Part shown: one piece after another, positions 55,201 through 64,000 of the stretch | How positions within the stretch are numbered: position 1 is the first letter of the stretch | Layout of the letters: every line of letters begins with the position of its first letter | Source of the DNA: Mycobacterium basiliense | GTDB taxonomy: Bacteria > Actinomycetota > Actinomycetes > Mycobacteriales > Mycobacteriaceae | Length of the DNA: 64,000 nt | Assembly: GCF_900292015.1 (NCBI RefSeq) | Contig: NZ_LR130759.1 | Span: 3,162,001-3,226,000 of the forward strand | Direction: 5' to 3' | Translations under genes and position numbers: made by a program | Notes under the pieces: generated by a model | What the model was told of the DNA's origin: nothing | Databases searched by the model: none | The model's input: the letters and a program-made list of their open reading frames with translations, nothing else

Positions 55201-58200
55201 TCGGCCGAGAACATGCCGTAGCCCTGTGTCATTACCCCGGCGAACACACCGGTGGCGCTGCCCCGCAATCCACCAGGCTCAATTCCCGCCCGCTCCAAGG
55301 CCTCCCAGGACAGTTCAAGAAACATCCGTTGCTGCGGATCCATCGCCAGGGCCTCGCTGGGCCCCACGCCGAAGAAAGCCGGATCGAAGTCGCCGACGCC
55401 GTCCACGAACCCCCCGGCACGGGTGTAGCAGGCACCCGCAACATCGGGATCCAGGTTGAACAGCCCGTCCAGATCCCAGCCACGATCGGTCGGAAACTCG
55501 GAGACCACGTCGCGGCCCGCCGCCAGCATGTTCCAAAGGTCGTCGGGCGATTCGATCCCGCCGGGGTAGCGACACGCCATTCCAACAATCGCAATGGGGT
55601 CCTCACCGGTAGCACGCGCGGCCGCGATGTGCTTGATTTCCTCTGGAACACCGGCGAGTTCGGCGCGAATGTACCTAGCTAGGCCACCCGGCGTCGGATA
55701 GTCGAAGATGAGAGTTGGCGAAAGCGAAAGACCGGTAACGGATTTGAGCCGGTTGCGCATTTCGACCGCGGTCAGCGAGTCGAAACCCAACTCCTGAAAC
55801 GCCTTGTCGGGATCGATCGCCTCAGGGGTGACATTGCCCAAGACGGTGGCGATGTGCGACCGCAGCAGATCCAACACGACAGCTTGCTGTTGCGACTCGG
55901 GCAGCCCGTGCAGACGATGCGCCAGAGCAGATTTCGACTTTGCGGCGGCCAGCGCGTCGTCGACTTGGCGACGGGTTGGTGCGTTGACCAGATCGCTGAA
56001 CATCGGCGGCATTGCCACCGCATGGGCCCGCAAGGCGGTCAAGTCAATCCGGGCGGGCGCCAGGAACGGTTGATCAACGATGAGTGCGGCATCGAACAAT
56101 TCCATTGCCTCATCCGAGGACAATGCCAAGACGCCTTCCCGGCCCAACCGGGCACGGTCGGCGGCATCCAGTCCGCCCGTCATATCACTGGCCTGGTCCC
56201 ACAAACCCCAGCCCAGCGATATCGCCGGCAACCCAGCGGCTCGCCGGTGGGTTGCCAACCCATCAAGGAACGTGTTGGCCGCCGCGTAGTTGGCTTGACC
56301 CGACGACCCCACCAACCCGGCCATCGACGAAAACATCACGAACGCTGACACATCCAGATCGCGAGTCAACTCGTGCAGGTTCCAAGCGGCATCCGCTTTG
56401 GACCGAAGTACGGCATCGATCCGTTCCGGCGTCAACGACGAAATCACCGCGTCGTCAAGCACGCCGGCGGCGTGAATCACGGCGGACAACGGCTGCTGCG
56501 CCCCAATCTCAGCAAGCACCTTGGCCAGCACCGGACGATCCGCCGCGTCACCCGACACCACCCGCACGCGCGCACCGGCGCCACCGAGTTCGGCGACCAG
56601 TCCCGCCGCCCCTGGCGCCTCGGTGCCACGCCGACTCATCAGCACCAAATGGCGCACGCCGTGGCGAGCCACCACATGGCGCGCCAGCGCCGAACCCGCC
56701 ATGCCGGTACCGCCGGTGATCAGCACCGTGCCCGACGCCCAGGTGTCCGGCATCGTCATGACGACCTTGCCGATATGGCGTGCCTGACTCAGGTACCGCA
56801 GCGCCGCCGGGGCCCGTCGTACATCAAACGTGTTGACCGGCAACGGCCGCAGCACACCCGCCTCGAACAGTGCAGCCAGATCGAGCATGTACTGGTGCAT
56901 GCGAGGACGGCCGGGTTCGAAGAGGTCGAAGGCGCGGTAGCGCACACCCGGGTATTCCTGGGCGATGACCCCCGGGTCCCGAATGTCGGTCTTGCCCATC
57001 TCCAGAAACACTCCGCCGGGGCCCAGCAATCGCAATGAGGCATCCACGAATTCGCCGGCCAGCGAGTCCAGCACCACGTCCACGCCACGCCCGTCGGTGA
57101 CCGCGCGGAATTTGTCCTCGAACTCCAAGCTACGCGAGTCGGAGATATGATCTTCGTCAAAGCCCATGGCCCGCAGCGTGTCCCACTTGCCCTTACTGGC
57201 AGTGGCGAACACTTCCAGGCCCAAATGCCGGGCCAGCTGTACCGCGGCCATGCCCACCCCACCGGTCGCGGCATGCACCAGCACCCGTTGGCCCGGCTTG
57301 ACGTCGGCCAGGTGAATGAATGCGTAGTAGGCGGTGGTGAAAACGGCAGAGATCGCCGCTGCCTCGGCGTAGGACCAGTCTGCGGGCTTGGGCAGCAGTA
57401 AGCGGGTATCCCCAGCGACGAGCGTGCCGCTGCCGTCGGGGAAGAAGCCGTAAACCGAATCGCCAACCGCAAATTCGGTCACCCCGGGGCCCACTTCGAC
57501 GACGATGCCAGCACCCTCACCACCCAGTAGCGCATCGTGGGTGAACATGCCCAGCGTGATCATGATGTCCCGGAAGTTTGCGGCGATGGCTCGGATCGCC
57601 ACCCGAACCTGGCCGGCGCCCAGCGGTGCGTCGGCGTTGGGAACTGGCTCCAACCGCAGATTTTCGAAAGTTCCGGCACTGCTCAGCCCGAGCCGCCACG
57701 GTCCGTCGCCCGGTGGGACCAGGATGCCGTCCACGGCGCGGCTACCGTGCACGCGCGGTGTGTAGGCCGCCGAGGCCCGCAGCAATACTTGCGGCTCACC
57801 GACCGCCAGCGCCATGGCGATCGACTTATCATCAAGCGGCTCATCAGTATCCAGCAGCAGTAGCCGACCGGGATGTTCGGTCTGGGCCGACCGCACCAAG
57901 CCCCACACCGCAGCGCCTGCCAAGTCGGTGACGTCCTCACCCTCCAACGCCATGGCACCCCGGGTGGCTACCACCAACACTCCCGAGTCATGTTCGGCCA
58001 GCCACGACTGCACGGCGGCCAACGCTTGGTGGGTACGCTGGTGGCTCCCGGCGACCGGATCTTCAGCAGAAGCAATGGATTCGAAAATTTCGTAATCCGG
58101 GTTGGCGCCGCCGTGAGTGGGCTTCGCCGGCGCCCACGTCAGCTCGAAAAGCCGGTCCGGCCCCGAGCCGGACACCGCCGCTCGCAGCTGCTGCGCACTG

Positions 58201-61200
58201 ATCGGGCGCGCAACCATGCTGGCCACCGACAGCACCGGCAATCCCAGGTCGTCCGCAAGTTCGACCGACACCGCGGCCGGACCGGTGGGAGCGATCCGTA
58301 CCCGCGCGGCGGAGGCTCCCGCGGCGTGCAACGACACGCCTTGCCAGGAGAACGGCAACACCAGTTCGGCGTCCGGGTTGGATATCACCGTGGCGTGCAA
58401 TGCCGCATCCAGCAGCGCCGGGTGCACCCCGAATCCGGCGACGCCGCCGGCCTCCTGCGGCAACCGCACTTCGGCGAACACTTCCTCGCCGCGGGCCCAC
58501 ACCGTGGTCAATCCGCGAAATGCCGGGCCGTAGCCATATCCACGCGTCGCCAACCGCTCGTAGCCGTCCACCGTATCCACCGCGACGGCGCCCACCGGGG
58601 GCCACACCGACAGGTCGGCCACGGGATCTATCGACCGAGCGCTCAAGGTTCCCTCGGCGTGGCAGACCCATACCGAACCGGCAGCGACGTCGGCTCGCGA
58701 GTAGACCGAGACGCTGCGCTCGCCGGACTCCGCCGCGGCACCGACGACCACTTGCACCGCTACCGACCCCGTCGCCGGGAGCAGCAACGGGCTTCGCAAG
58801 GTCAATTCGTCGACCACCGAGCAGCCGACTTCGTCGCCGGCGCGGATTGCCAACTCCACAAATCCCGTACCAGGAAATACCACCGTCCCGGACACCGCGT
58901 GATCGGCCAACCATCCGTGTGCGCTGGGCGACAGGCGACCCGTCAACACCACGCCGCCAGACGCCGGTAGGTCTACTACCGCCCCGAGCAACGCGTGCTC
59001 ACCGGGCCCCAATCCCAAGCCGGATGCGTCGACGCCCATGCCCTCGCCGGAGAGCCAAAACCGGCGCTTGTCAAAGGCATACGTCGGTAGCTCGACAAAG
59101 CCTGCCCCATCCAGCACACCCCGCCAATCGACGTCGACACCCGCAACGAAGGCGGTTCCTGCCGACAACAGGAAGCGCTCGAGTCCGCCGTCGTCACGGC
59201 CCAGAGTGGGGACGACGATGGCCTCGGCATCGCCGCCCACGCAGTTGTTGAAGGTGTCTTCGATGCCGGCGATCAACACCGGATGTGGACTGGACTCGAT
59301 GAAGGTGCGAAATCCGTGCTGGCAGGCACTGCGCACCGCTTGGTCGAGTTGCACGGTCTGCCGGATGTTGCGATACCAATAGTCGGCATCCAAAACTGCA
59401 GTGTCCAAACGACTTCCGGTAACCGTGGAGAAGAAGGCCGTGCGCGAGGAACACGGCTCGATACCGGCGAGGAGCTCAGCTAGCTGCCCTTGAATGGCTT
59501 CCACCTCAATCGAATGCGACGCATAGTCGACGTCGATCCGGCGGGTGCGCAGTTCCCGTTGGGCGCAGCACTGGATCAACTCCTCCAGCGCCGCCCCATC
59601 ACCGGAGACCACCACAGCCGAGGGGCCGTTGACGGCTGCGATGCTGATCCGATCGCCGAACGGCGCCAACAATTCCTGGGCCCGCTGCTCACCGCAGGCC
59701 AGCGAGACCATGCCGCCAGGTCCGGCCAGCCCGGTCAGTAACTTGCTGCGCAGCGTGACCACCTGCGCGGCGTCACGTAAGGACAGCGCGCCGGCCACGT
59801 AGGCGGCGGCGATTTCGCCTTGCGAATGGCCGATTACGGCATCGGGGCGCACACCTACCGACTTCCACAGCTCGGCAAGCGAGACCATCACCGCAAACAA
59901 CACCGGTTGTACGACGTCGACGCGGTCGAGACCCGGTACGCCGGGCACACCGCGCAATACGTCGGTCAGCGACCAGTCGACGAACTCGCCGATGGCCTCG
60001 GCGCACGCCTCGATGTGCTGCGCGAAAACCGGTGCGGTGTCGAGCAATTCGATTCCCATGCCGAGCCATTGGGAGCCTTGGCCGGGGAAGACGAACACGG
60101 TCTTGCCCGCGGGCTGAGCCACACCGCGCAACACCGCGCCGCCCAGCTCCTCACCAGCTAACTCATCTAATCCAGCCAGCAAACCATCCCGACCACCACC
60201 AACCACCACCGCACGATGCTCAAAAGTCGACCGACCCGCCAGCGACCACCCCACATCAGCCACACCCAACTCACCATGAGCCCGCACATAACCCGCCAAC
60301 CGCGCCGCCTGCGCCCCCAACGCCGACGCCGACTTCGCCGAGACCACCCACGGCACCACCGGCACCACCGAAGCCACCGACGCCACCGGCTCAACCGGCC
60401 CAACCGCCTCCACAATCACATGCGCATTAGTGCCACTAATCCCAAACGACGACACCCCCGCCCGCCGCGGCCGCACCCCCACCGGCCAAGGCTGCGCCGA
60501 AGTCAACAACGACACCGCCCCCACCGACCAATCCACATGCGGAGACGGCTCATCGACATGCAACGTCGCCGGCAACACCTCATGACGCATCGCCAACACC
60601 ATCTTGATCACACCAGCCACACCCGCCGCAGCCTGCGTATGACCCATATTCGACTTAATCGACCCCAACCACAGCGGCCCGCCACCATCACCGCGATCCT
60701 GCCCATAGGTCGCCAACAACGCCTGCGCCTCAATCGGATCCCCCAACGTGGTCCCAGTCCCATGACCCTCAACCACATCCACATCCGCCGCGCCCAACCC
60801 CGCATTAGCCAACGCCGCACGCACCACCCGCTGCTGCGAGGGACCATTAGGCGCCGTCAACCCATTCGACGCCCCATCCTGATTCACCGCAGAACCCCGC
60901 ACCACCGCCAACACCGGATGACCCAACCGCCGCGCATCCGAAAGCCGCTCCACCACCAACATGGCCCCGCCCTCGGACCAGCCGACACCGTCGGCGGCGC
61001 CCGCATACGCTTTGCAGCGCCCGTCCGGCGCCAAGCCGCGATGCCGGCTGAACTCCACGAAGACCGTCGGCGTGGCATTGACGGTGGCCCCGCCGGCCAG
61101 CGCCAAATCACATTCCCCCGAACGCAACGACTGCACCGCCATATGCAACGCCACCAACGACGACGAACACGCCGTATCCACCGACACCGCCGGGCCCTCC

Positions 61201-61775
61201 AACCCCAGCACATAAGCCACCCGACCAGACGCGACGCTGGACGTCATGCCGGTGAGCCGGTAGCCCTCGATCTCCTCGGCGAACATGCCGTATCCCTGGA
61301 CGATGAGGCCGGCGAACACGCCGGTGGCGCTGCCGCGCAGACCGGTGGGGTCGACCCCGGCTCGCTCCAGCGCCTCCCACGACAACTCCAGCAACATCCG
61401 ATGCTGCGGGTCCATGGCCAACGCTTCGCTGGGCGCAATGCCGAAGAAAGCCGGATCGAAGTCGGCGACCCCGTCCACGAAGCCGCCGGTGCTCGCATAG
61501 GACTTGTGCGGGGTGTCCGGATCGGGATCGAATAGTTCGGCCAGGTCCCAGCCACGATCGGTGGGAAACTCCGACATGACGTCCCGGCCCTCGGCCACCA
61601 TCTTCCACAGGCCTTCGGGGGAGTCCACACCGCCGGGGAATCGGCACGACATCCCGACTATCGCGATCGGCTCATTCGCGCGCTCCAGCAACGCACGGTT
61701 GGTGCGCTTCAGGCGTTCCACCTGGGCCAGCGCTTTGCGCAACGCTTCGGTCGCATGCTGGAGTTGATCAACCAT
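49269..61775 (-). CDS. pks12: mycoketide synthase Pks12, two-module type I polyketide synthase
   Basis: 4,168 residues. An N-terminal coiled-coil docking segment (1-33) is followed by two complete modules, each KS-AT-DH-ER-KR-ACP. Module 1: KS Cys203, AT Ser651 (GHSQGE) with YASH, DH His959, ER about 1500, KR about 1680, ACP Ser2000. Module 2: KS Cys2228, AT Ser2675 (GHSVGE) with HAFH, DH His2976, then ER, KR, ACP Ser4047. YASH predicts methylmalonyl and HAFH malonyl, matching the alternating methyl branches of mycoketide. A C-terminal helix ([15 protein letters not shown]) can dock onto the next chain. The family makes the lipid of mannosyl-phosphomycoketides by iterative rounds. GAGGT precedes ATG 61775. 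Confidence 0.97.
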   Translation of the reverse strand: MVDQLQHATEALRKALAQVERLKRTNRALLERANEPIAIVGMSCRFPGGVDSPEGLWKMVAEGRDVMSEFPTDRGWDLAELFDPDPDTPHKSYASTGGFVDGVADFDPAFFGIAPSEALAMDPQHRMLLELSWEALERAGVDPTGLRGSATGVFAGLIVQGYGMFAEEIEGYRLTGMTSSVASGRVAYVLGLEGPAVSVDTACSSSLVALHMAVQSLRSGECDLALAGGATVNATPTVFVEFSRHRGLAPDGRCKAYAGAADGVGWSEGGAMLVVERLSDARRLGHPVLAVVRGSAVNQDGASNGLTAPNGPSQQRVVRAALANAGLGAADVDVVEGHGTGTTLGDPIEAQALLATYGQDRGDGGGPLWLGSIKSNMGHTQAAAGVAGVIKMVLAMRHEVLPATLHVDEPSPHVDWSVGAVSLLTSAQPWPVGVRPRRAGVSSFGISGTNAHVIVEAVGPVEPVASVASVVPVVPWVVSAKSASALGAQAARLAGYVRAHGELGVADVGWSLAGRSTFEHRAVVVGGGRDGLLAGLDELAGEELGGAVLRGVAQPAGKTVFVFPGQGSQWLGMGIELLDTAPVFAQHIEACAEAIGEFVDWSLTDVLRGVPGVPGLDRVDVVQPVLFAVMVSLAELWKSVGVRPDAVIGHSQGEIAAAYVAGALSLRDAAQVVTLRSKLLTGLAGPGGMVSLACGEQRAQELLAPFGDRISIAAVNGPSAVVVSGDGAALEELIQCCAQRELRTRRIDVDYASHSIEVEAIQGQLAELLAGIEPCSSRTAFFSTVTGSRLDTAVLDADYWYRNIRQTVQLDQAVRSACQHGFRTFIESSPHPVLIAGIEDTFNNCVGGDAEAIVVPTLGRDDGGLERFLLSAGTAFVAGVDVDWRGVLDGAGFVELPTYAFDKRRFWLSGEGMGVDASGLGLGPGEHALLGAVVDLPASGGVVLTGRLSPSAHGWLADHAVSGTVVFPGTGFVELAIRAGDEVGCSVVDELTLRSPLLLPATGSVAVQVVVGAAAESGERSVSVYSRADVAAGSVWVCHAEGTLSARSIDPVADLSVWPPVGAVAVDTVDGYERLATRGYGYGPAFRGLTTVWARGEEVFAEVRLPQEAGGVAGFGVHPALLDAALHATVISNPDAELVLPFSWQGVSLHAAGASAARVRIAPTGPAAVSVELADDLGLPVLSVASMVARPISAQQLRAAVSGSGPDRLFELTWAPAKPTHGGANPDYEIFESIASAEDPVAGSHQRTHQALAAVQSWLAEHDSGVLVVATRGAMALEGEDVTDLAGAAVWGLVRSAQTEHPGRLLLLDTDEPLDDKSIAMALAVGEPQVLLRASAAYTPRVHGSRAVDGILVPPGDGPWRLGLSSAGTFENLRLEPVPNADAPLGAGQVRVAIRAIAANFRDIMITLGMFTHDALLGGEGAGIVVEVGPGVTEFAVGDSVYGFFPDGSGTLVAGDTRLLLPKPADWSYAEAAAISAVFTTAYYAFIHLADVKPGQRVLVHAATGGVGMAAVQLARHLGLEVFATASKGKWDTLRAMGFDEDHISDSRSLEFEDKFRAVTDGRGVDVVLDSLAGEFVDASLRLLGPGGVFLEMGKTDIRDPGVIAQEYPGVRYRAFDLFEPGRPRMHQYMLDLAALFEAGVLRPLPVNTFDVRRAPAALRYLSQARHIGKVVMTMPDTWASGTVLITGGTGMAGSALARHVVARHGVRHLVLMSRRGTEAPGAAGLVAELGGAGARVRVVSGDAADRPVLAKVLAEIGAQQPLSAVIHAAGVLDDAVISSLTPERIDAVLRSKADAAWNLHELTRDLDVSAFVMFSSMAGLVGSSGQANYAAANTFLDGLATHRRAAGLPAISLGWGLWDQASDMTGGLDAADRARLGREGVLALSSDEAMELFDAALIVDQPFLAPARIDLTALRAHAVAMPPMFSDLVNAPTRRQVDDALAAAKSKSALAHRLHGLPESQQQAVVLDLLRSHIATVLGNVTPEAIDPDKAFQELGFDSLTAVEMRNRLKSVTGLSLSPTLIFDYPTPGGLARYIRAELAGVPEEIKHIAAARATGEDPIAIVGMACRYPGGIESPDDLWNMLAAGRDVVSEFPTDRGWDLDGLFNLDPDVAGACYTRAGGFVDGVGDFDPAFFGVGPSEALAMDPQQRMFLELSWEALERAGIEPGGLRGSATGVFAGVMTQGYGMFSAEPVEGFRLTGQLSSVASGRVAYVLGLEGPAVSVDTACSSSLVALHMAVQSLRSGECDLALAGGVTINATPDIFVEFSRWRGLSTDGRCKAFAGAADGTGFSEGGGMLVVERLSDARRLGHPVLAVVRGSAVNQDGASNGLTAPNGPSQQRVVRAALANAGLGAADVDVVEGHGTGTTLGDPIEAQALLATYGQDRGDGGGPLWLGSIKSNMGHTQAAAGVAGVIKMVLAMRHEVLPATLHVDEPSPHVDWSVGAVSLLTSAQPWPVGVRPRRAGVSSFGISGTNAHVIVEAVGPVEPVASVASVVPVVPWVVSAKSASALGAQAARLAGYVRAHGELGVADVGWSLAGRSTFEHRAVVVGGGQDGLLAGLDELAGEELGGAVLRGVAQPAGKTVFVFPGQGSQLLGMGMGLHAGYPVFAEAFNTVVGELDRHLLRPLREVIWGHDENLLNSTEFAQAALFAVEVALYRLLESWGVQPDFVMGHSVGELSAAHVAGVLSLENAAVLVAARGRFMQALPAGGAMVAVQGTEAEVAPLLSPEVSIAAVNGPTSVVISGAQNAVIAIADRLRADGRRVHQLAVSHAFHSPLMDPMIEEFATVAAGLTTGAPAVPIISNVTGQLAGEDYGSAAYWTSHVRETVRFADSVRFAQSAGATRFFEVGPSSGLTASIEEVLTDGPAIVTTTALRKDRPEPATLVNAVAAAFVSGMQVDWRAVIGQASFVELPTYAFERRRFWLSGDGVAADAAGLGLQASEHALLGALVELPASGGVVLTGRLSSRAQGWLADHAVGGVVIFPGAGFVELAIRAGDEVGCGVVDELTLAAPLVLPAGGSVAVQVVVGDADESGARAVSIYGRAEDGAGWLAHAEGMLSRRAAEPAAELSAWPPAGAVAIEVADGYEQLAQRGYTYGPAFRGLTSMWRRGDEVFAEVALPEDAGVSVAGFGVHPALLDAALHAVILAANGADDFGVAEGSVLVPFSWQGVALHAAGAQAVRAHIAPAGPSAVSIELADGLGLPVLSVASMLARPVTDQQLRAAVSGSGPDRLFEVVWSAQPPAEVAAMPVHVWGVTDLDAVEAAGDAVVFESAPATDDVVAGVYAATGSVLDVLRSWLSRDGAGVLVVATRGAVALPGQDVTDLAGAAVWGLVRAAQTEHPGRIVLVDSDAALNEAAVAAVLAVGEPQVLWRGGQVYTARVHGGRAVAGVLVPPGDVPWRLAMSSAGTFENLRLEPIPDVDAPLRAGHVRVRLAAVAANFRDVMIALGLYPDPDAVMGVEASGVVVETAPASAADNERFAVGDRVMGLFPEGTGTIAVTDHRLLVKVPAGWSHTAAATTSVVFATAYYALSDLASVKPGQRILVHAATGGVGMAAVQLARHWGLEVFATASVGKWDTLRAMGFDEEHIGDSRTLEFEDKFRAVTCGRGVDVVLDSLAGDFVDASLRLVAPGGVFLEMGKTDIREPGVVAEQHADVRYRAFDLFEAGADRLQQILAELAALFDEDVLRPLPVTTFDVRRAPAALRYLSQARHVGKVVMTMPDAWASGTVLITGGTGMAGSALARHFVTRHGVRQLLLVSRRGPDAPGAAELVAELTATGAQVQVLACDAADRAALAKVIADIPVQHPLSAVIHTAGALDDAVVTSLTPERMETVLRTKVDAVWNLHELTRDLDVAAFVMFSSMAGLVGSSGQGNYAAANSFLDALAVHRRTHGLPAISLGWGLWDQASTMTGGLAAVDFKRFARDGIVAMSSDEALGLLDTAMIVDEPFMLPAHIDFAALRVKFDNGTLPPMFVDLINAPTRRQVDDSLAAAKSKSALLQRLDGLPEDEQRAVLLDLVRSNIATVLGTSSPEAIDPDRAFQELGFDSLTAVEMRNRLKSSTGLALSPTLIFDYPNSAALAGYMHRELLGSAPQESPAVAPGEAELQRVVASIPVKRLRQAGVLDLLLALANETEGNGQTSSPAASPEKDLADMDLNDLVNAAFLNDDE
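53977..54887. repeat. pks12 internal repeat A, copy 1 (module 2)
   Basis: 911 bases nearly identical to 60052-60962 (offset 6,075); I count three mismatches. It covers the end of KS, the KS-AT linker and the start of AT. Its codons are T/G-ending (GGT, GTG, TTG) with two TTA Leu codons. Confidence 0.9.
55013..55167. repeat. pks12 internal repeat B, copy 1 (module 2)
   Basis: 155 bases identical by eye to 61088-61242. It covers the KS active-site region ([12 protein letters not shown]). It is separated from repeat A by 125 diverged bases. Confidence 0.85.
60052..60962. repeat. pks12 internal repeat A, copy 2 (module 1)
   Basis: Partner of 53977-54887. The flanks on both sides diverge abruptly. 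Confidence 0.9.
61088..61242. repeat. pks12 internal repeat B, copy 2 (module 1)
   Basis: Partner of 55013-55167, same offset of 6,075 bases. Confidence 0.85.
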
Positions 61776-61787
61776 TACTGACCTCGC

Positions 61788-62066
61788 CTAACCCTCACCT
61801 AGCATTTGGCCGTCGTGGACCGCCGCACGCGGCTTTCGTCGAATCACGGAAGCCGCTGCACGATGCGATGCCGCCGCATTTTCGACCAGCGTCGTGCTGC
61901 GCTCCGACCGAAGAATGTCGCTGGTGAGTATCGCCAACTCCGGCAGGATTTCAAAACGCTCGATTCTCCCAGCTATACGCCCGAACGGCCGGGTACTGGC
62001 GTGGCCATACAACACCCATGGGCCGGATCGTCGTCGCGGTGCGGCACCCACGCCGCTGAAATACAC
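61788..62066 (-). other. possible 92-residue frame in the pks12 leader
   Basis: The 342-base space between pks12 and the Cys-rich gene contains a minus-strand frame (MYFSGVGAAPRR ... DGQMLGEG) ending 12 bases before the pks12 start. It has no recognised family and may be untranslated leader. Nothing else is seen in this stretch. Confidence 0.25.
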
Positions 62067-62117
62067 CGGACCCGCCGTCCATGGCGCGACTGTACCCGGC
62101 TGCTCGCGGGCCAGCCG

Positions 62118-62477
62118 CTAGACACCCACCCGGCGCCAACCGTCGGCTGCCCTGGCGGCCCGCAGCAGCTGGTCGCACAGTTCACGCAGTTCGTTTGCGC
62201 CGGCTCCTTCGTCAAGTGCGGTGGCGACGTCCTCCGCCGCACATCGCACCTGGTAGACGCGGTCCGACAGGTCAGCCGCGTCCTCAGCCGACAACACCAC
62301 AGCATCGGCGGGCAACGCCAAAGAGGCCCCCGCATCGCCCCGGGACATCATCGCCCGCTGTTCGTACGCCCGCTGCCGGCACGACTGCCGGCAGTACTGG
62401 CGGCGGCGGCCCATGCCCGCGTCAGCAACGTCGCGGCCGCACCAGCGGCATGGCTGAGGGCGGGGACGACGACTCAC
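62118..62477 (-). CDS. small zinc-ribbon-like protein (probable Rv2049c counterpart)
   Basis: 119 residues from GTG 62477 (SRRPRPQPCRW). CRWCGRD and, after GRRRQY, CRQSCRQRAYEQR give a CxxC...CxxxC knuckle resembling a zinc ribbon. The C-terminal half is helical (LSAEDAADLSDRVYQVRCAAEDVATAL). By place between pks12 and rbpA it corresponds to Rv2049c, which I recall as shorter. Function unknown; it may bind nucleic acid or metal. It is divergent from rbpA. Confidence 0.7.
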   Translation of the reverse strand: MSRRPRPQPCRWCGRDVADAGMGRRRQYCRQSCRQRAYEQRAMMSRGDAGASLALPADAVVLSAEDAADLSDRVYQVRCAAEDVATALDEGAGANELRELCDQLLRAARAADGWRRVGV

Positions 62478-62515
62478 GCCTGACGACTTTAGTCCGCTTT
62501 GGCCGATGATCTCGG

Positions 62516-62521
62516 TATCAT
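62516..62521 (+). promoter_or_regulatory. possible -10 element for rbpA
   Basis: TATCAT lies about 140 bases before the rbpA start, within the divergent space. No convincing -35 is present, which is common in mycobacteria. Confidence 0.25.
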
Positions 62522-62660
62522 GGTTAGTCGCGGATGGTCGCGTCGCGCGCAACAAGAACCCAAGCCGGGAACTCCCCCGTGGGCCGCGACGTTTGCACAA
62601 GCGGAGAGAATCACCAATACCGAGCCCAAAGAGCTCAAATGATCCAGAGGAGTAGCGGCG

Positions 62661-62996
62661 ATGGCTGATCGTGTCCTAAGAGGCAGTCGACTGGGAGCCG
62701 TCAGTTACGAAACCGACCGCAATCACGACCTCGCACCGCGCCAGATCGCCCGATACCGCACCGAGAACGGCGAAGAGTTCGAGGTGCCCTTCGCCGACGA
62801 CGCGGAGATTCCCGGTACCTGGCTGTGCCGCAACGGCATGGAAGGCACGCTGATCGAGGGCGATCTGCCCGAACCAAAGAAGGTCAAGCCACCGCGCACG
62901 CACTGGGACATGCTGCTGGAACGCCGCTCCATCGAAGAACTCGAGGAGCTCCTTAAGGAGCGCCTCGAACTCATCCGCTCGCGTCGTCGCGGCTGA
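62661..62996 (+). CDS. rbpA: RNA polymerase-binding protein RbpA
   Basis: 111 residues, identical in length to Rv2050. RbpA binds the sigma factor and core polymerase, stabilises the open complex and affects rifampicin tolerance. MADRVLRGSRLGAVSYETDRNHDLAPRQ is the N-terminal tail, the middle is the beta-barrel core (TWLCRNGMEGTLIEG), and RTHWDMLLERRSIEELEELLKERLELIRSRR is the basic linker and sigma-interaction helices. AGAGGAG precedes the start. Essential in mycobacteria studied. Confidence 0.97.
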   Translation: MADRVLRGSRLGAVSYETDRNHDLAPRQIARYRTENGEEFEVPFADDAEIPGTWLCRNGMEGTLIEGDLPEPKKVKPPRTHWDMLLERRSIEELEELLKERLELIRSRRRG

Positions 62997-63014
62997 TCCG
63001 ACGGCGGCGGCCGG

Positions 63015-63797
63015 CTAGGTGCGGGCGGCTCGAACGCGGTCTCGCCTGCCCTCAACACCCCATCTCGTGACTTTGACCAGGGCCTCACGAATGCTTGAGC
63101 CGCCCATTTTGGATACCCCGAACTCGCGCTCGGTGAAGGTGATCGGCACCTCGACCACGACGAAACCGTGGTTCACGGAGCGCCAGGTCATCTCGATCTG
63201 AAAGCCGTAGCCCTTCGAGTCCACCCGGTCCAGCTCGATGGTCTCCAGCACTTCTCGCCGGTAAGCGCGATAGCCAGCGGTGATGTCGTGCACGCCGACG
63301 CCGAGCGCCACCCGCGCATAGGTGTTGGCGGTTCTGGAAAACGCCAGCCGGCGCCACGGCCAGTTGCGCACCGTGCCCCCGGGGACGTAGCGCGAACCGA
63401 TAGCCAGGTCCGCGCCGCCGTCGACCGCGTCCAGCAAGCGGTGCAGCTGTTCGGGCGCATGGCTGCCGTCGGCGTCCATCTCGACCAGTACCGAGTAGCC
63501 ACGGCCCAAACCCCACGCAAAGCCCTCCAAGTAGGCCGCCCCCAGGCCGTTCTTTGCGGTGCGGTGCAGGACAAAGGTGTGGCTCGGGTCGGCCTGGACC
63601 AGCTCGTCGGCAAGCTGACCGGTGCCGTCGGGGCTGTTGTCATCGACGACGAGCACGTGCACCTCGGGGCATGCATCGCGCACCCGGCGATGAATCAGCG
63701 GCAGGTTTTCCCGCTCGTTGTAGGTCGGGATGATCACCAGCGTGCGCTGGCTGGGCCGAGTGCCCGGAACCTCGGGCCCAGGTTGGCCGGTGGTCAT
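63015..63797 (-). CDS. ppm: polyprenol-phosphate-mannose synthase
   Basis: 260-residue GT2 glycosyltransferase that makes polyprenyl-phosphate-mannose from GDP-mannose, the donor for lipomannan, lipoarabinomannan and protein mannosylation. [15 protein letters not shown] opens the GT-A fold, [11 protein letters not shown] binds nucleotide, MDADGSH is the DxD-type metal motif, and [11 protein letters not shown] and [12 protein letters not shown] are family blocks. AAAGGAGCT precedes ATG 63797. It is a stand-alone enzyme here, whereas Ppm1 of M. tuberculosis (Rv2051c) carries an extra acyltransferase domain. The lnt stop is 24 bases upstream. Confidence 0.95.
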   Translation of the reverse strand: MTTGQPGPEVPGTRPSQRTLVIIPTYNERENLPLIHRRVRDACPEVHVLVVDDNSPDGTGQLADELVQADPSHTFVLHRTAKNGLGAAYLEGFAWGLGRGYSVLVEMDADGSHAPEQLHRLLDAVDGGADLAIGSRYVPGGTVRNWPWRRLAFSRTANTYARVALGVGVHDITAGYRAYRREVLETIELDRVDSKGYGFQIEMTWRSVNHGFVVVEVPITFTEREFGVSKMGGSSIREALVKVTRWGVEGRRDRVRAART

Positions 63798-63821
63798 GTA
63801 GCTCCTTTAGTTGCCCGAATT

Positions 63822-64000
63822 TCAGGTTGAGTGGTGCCCGCCCACATCGGGCGGGGGGTCTTTCGCCGTCGCCAGGTCGGTTTCGGATTCGTTCCGAAGC
63901 GCCGCACCCGAGACGTCGGAGTCGACCAGCGGCCCATCGGACTCCTCAGATCTGCCCGCGGGCCCGGACCGGCGACGCGTCGGACGCGGAAGCCAACCCG
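63822..64000 (-). CDS. lnt: apolipoprotein N-acyltransferase, C-terminal end (partial)
   Basis: Minus-strand frame entering from the right edge and ending at TGA 63824-63822 (GWLPRPTRRRSG ... DPPPDVGGHHST). It is a basic then acidic/Pro tail with no membrane span in the visible part. The call rests on position: lnt precedes ppm in other mycobacteria and is fused to it in M. tuberculosis. Only about 59 codons are visible. Confidence 0.55.
   Translation of the reverse strand, partial: GWLPRPTRRRSGPAGRSEESDGPLVDSDVSGAALRNESETDLATAKDPPPDVGGHHST

Noticed and set aside
1..64000. Insertion sequences, prophage or tRNA-linked islands
   Set aside because: I found no transposase, integrase or tRNA gene and no terminal inverted repeats, although several operons look like insertions relative to M. 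tuberculosis.

Overview
The window is high-GC actinobacterial DNA from a slow-growing Mycobacterium that is not M. tuberculosis itself. This rests on a PE protein, a PE_PGRS protein, a two-module mycoketide synthase (pks12), rbpA beside a polyprenol-phosphate-mannose synthase, pncA, and an 18-kDa antigen-type small heat-shock protein of the kind known from M. leprae and other non-tuberculous species. From memory, 32.7-64 kb follows M. tuberculosis Rv2038c-Rv2051c gene for gene, with extra genes interleaved. Genes resembling Rv2000/Rv2001 and an fdxA/universal-stress block lie in the first half. The lnt and ppm1 genes are separate here, whereas they are fused in M. tuberculosis. Species such as M. 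kansasii or close relatives would fit, but the species cannot be fixed from this sequence alone.

Layout: 0-2.1 kb has a zinc alcohol dehydrogenase (cut by the window edge), a glyoxalase-fold protein and cobU. 2.1-5.5 kb has a repeat-rich AT-richer leader, then a cytochrome P450 and a DHA2 drug-type exporter. 5.6-8.4 kb has a PE gene followed by a decayed zone: a frameshifted minus-strand gene abuts an N-terminally deleted molybdopterin oxidoreductase carrying eight perfect 9-bp repeats. 8.4-9.9 kb is a tightly overlapped arsR-arsM-CxxC protein operon with a 35-bp palindrome at its start. 9.9-13.1 kb has overlapping lipase, enoyl-CoA hydratase and DUF2254 genes. 13.3-17.0 kb has a flavin oxidoreductase with an acyl-ACP thioesterase-like partner, and a membrane acyltransferase.

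17.1-29.8 kb is a stress and catabolism region: three universal stress proteins, fdxA, hsp18 with a divergent MerR regulator, CsbD, a HAD phosphatase, a small Cys-rich protein behind an iron-box-like site, and a TetR-controlled aromatic ring-cleavage operon (extradiol dioxygenase, FAA hydrolase, MhpA-like hydroxylase) joined by ATGA overlaps. A DosR-like box precedes fdxA. 29.9-31.8 kb is a PE_PGRS gene. 32.7-36.9 kb is a four-gene sugar ABC importer. 36.9-38.3 kb is an ECF41-type sigma factor divergent from a DoxX-like gene.

38.3-46.4 kb has a Rv2042c-like protein, pncA with all catalytic and metal residues, a DoxX protein with a helical repeat tail, gluconokinase, a kinase-DUF fusion, lipT, lppI and a methyltransferase. 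46.6-61.8 kb is the mycoketide locus: a fused epimerase/PEP-utilising protein and the 4,168-residue Pks12. Pks12's two modules share a nearly identical DNA tract with codon use unlike the rest of the gene. The window ends with a small zinc-ribbon-like gene, rbpA, ppm and the 3' end of lnt.
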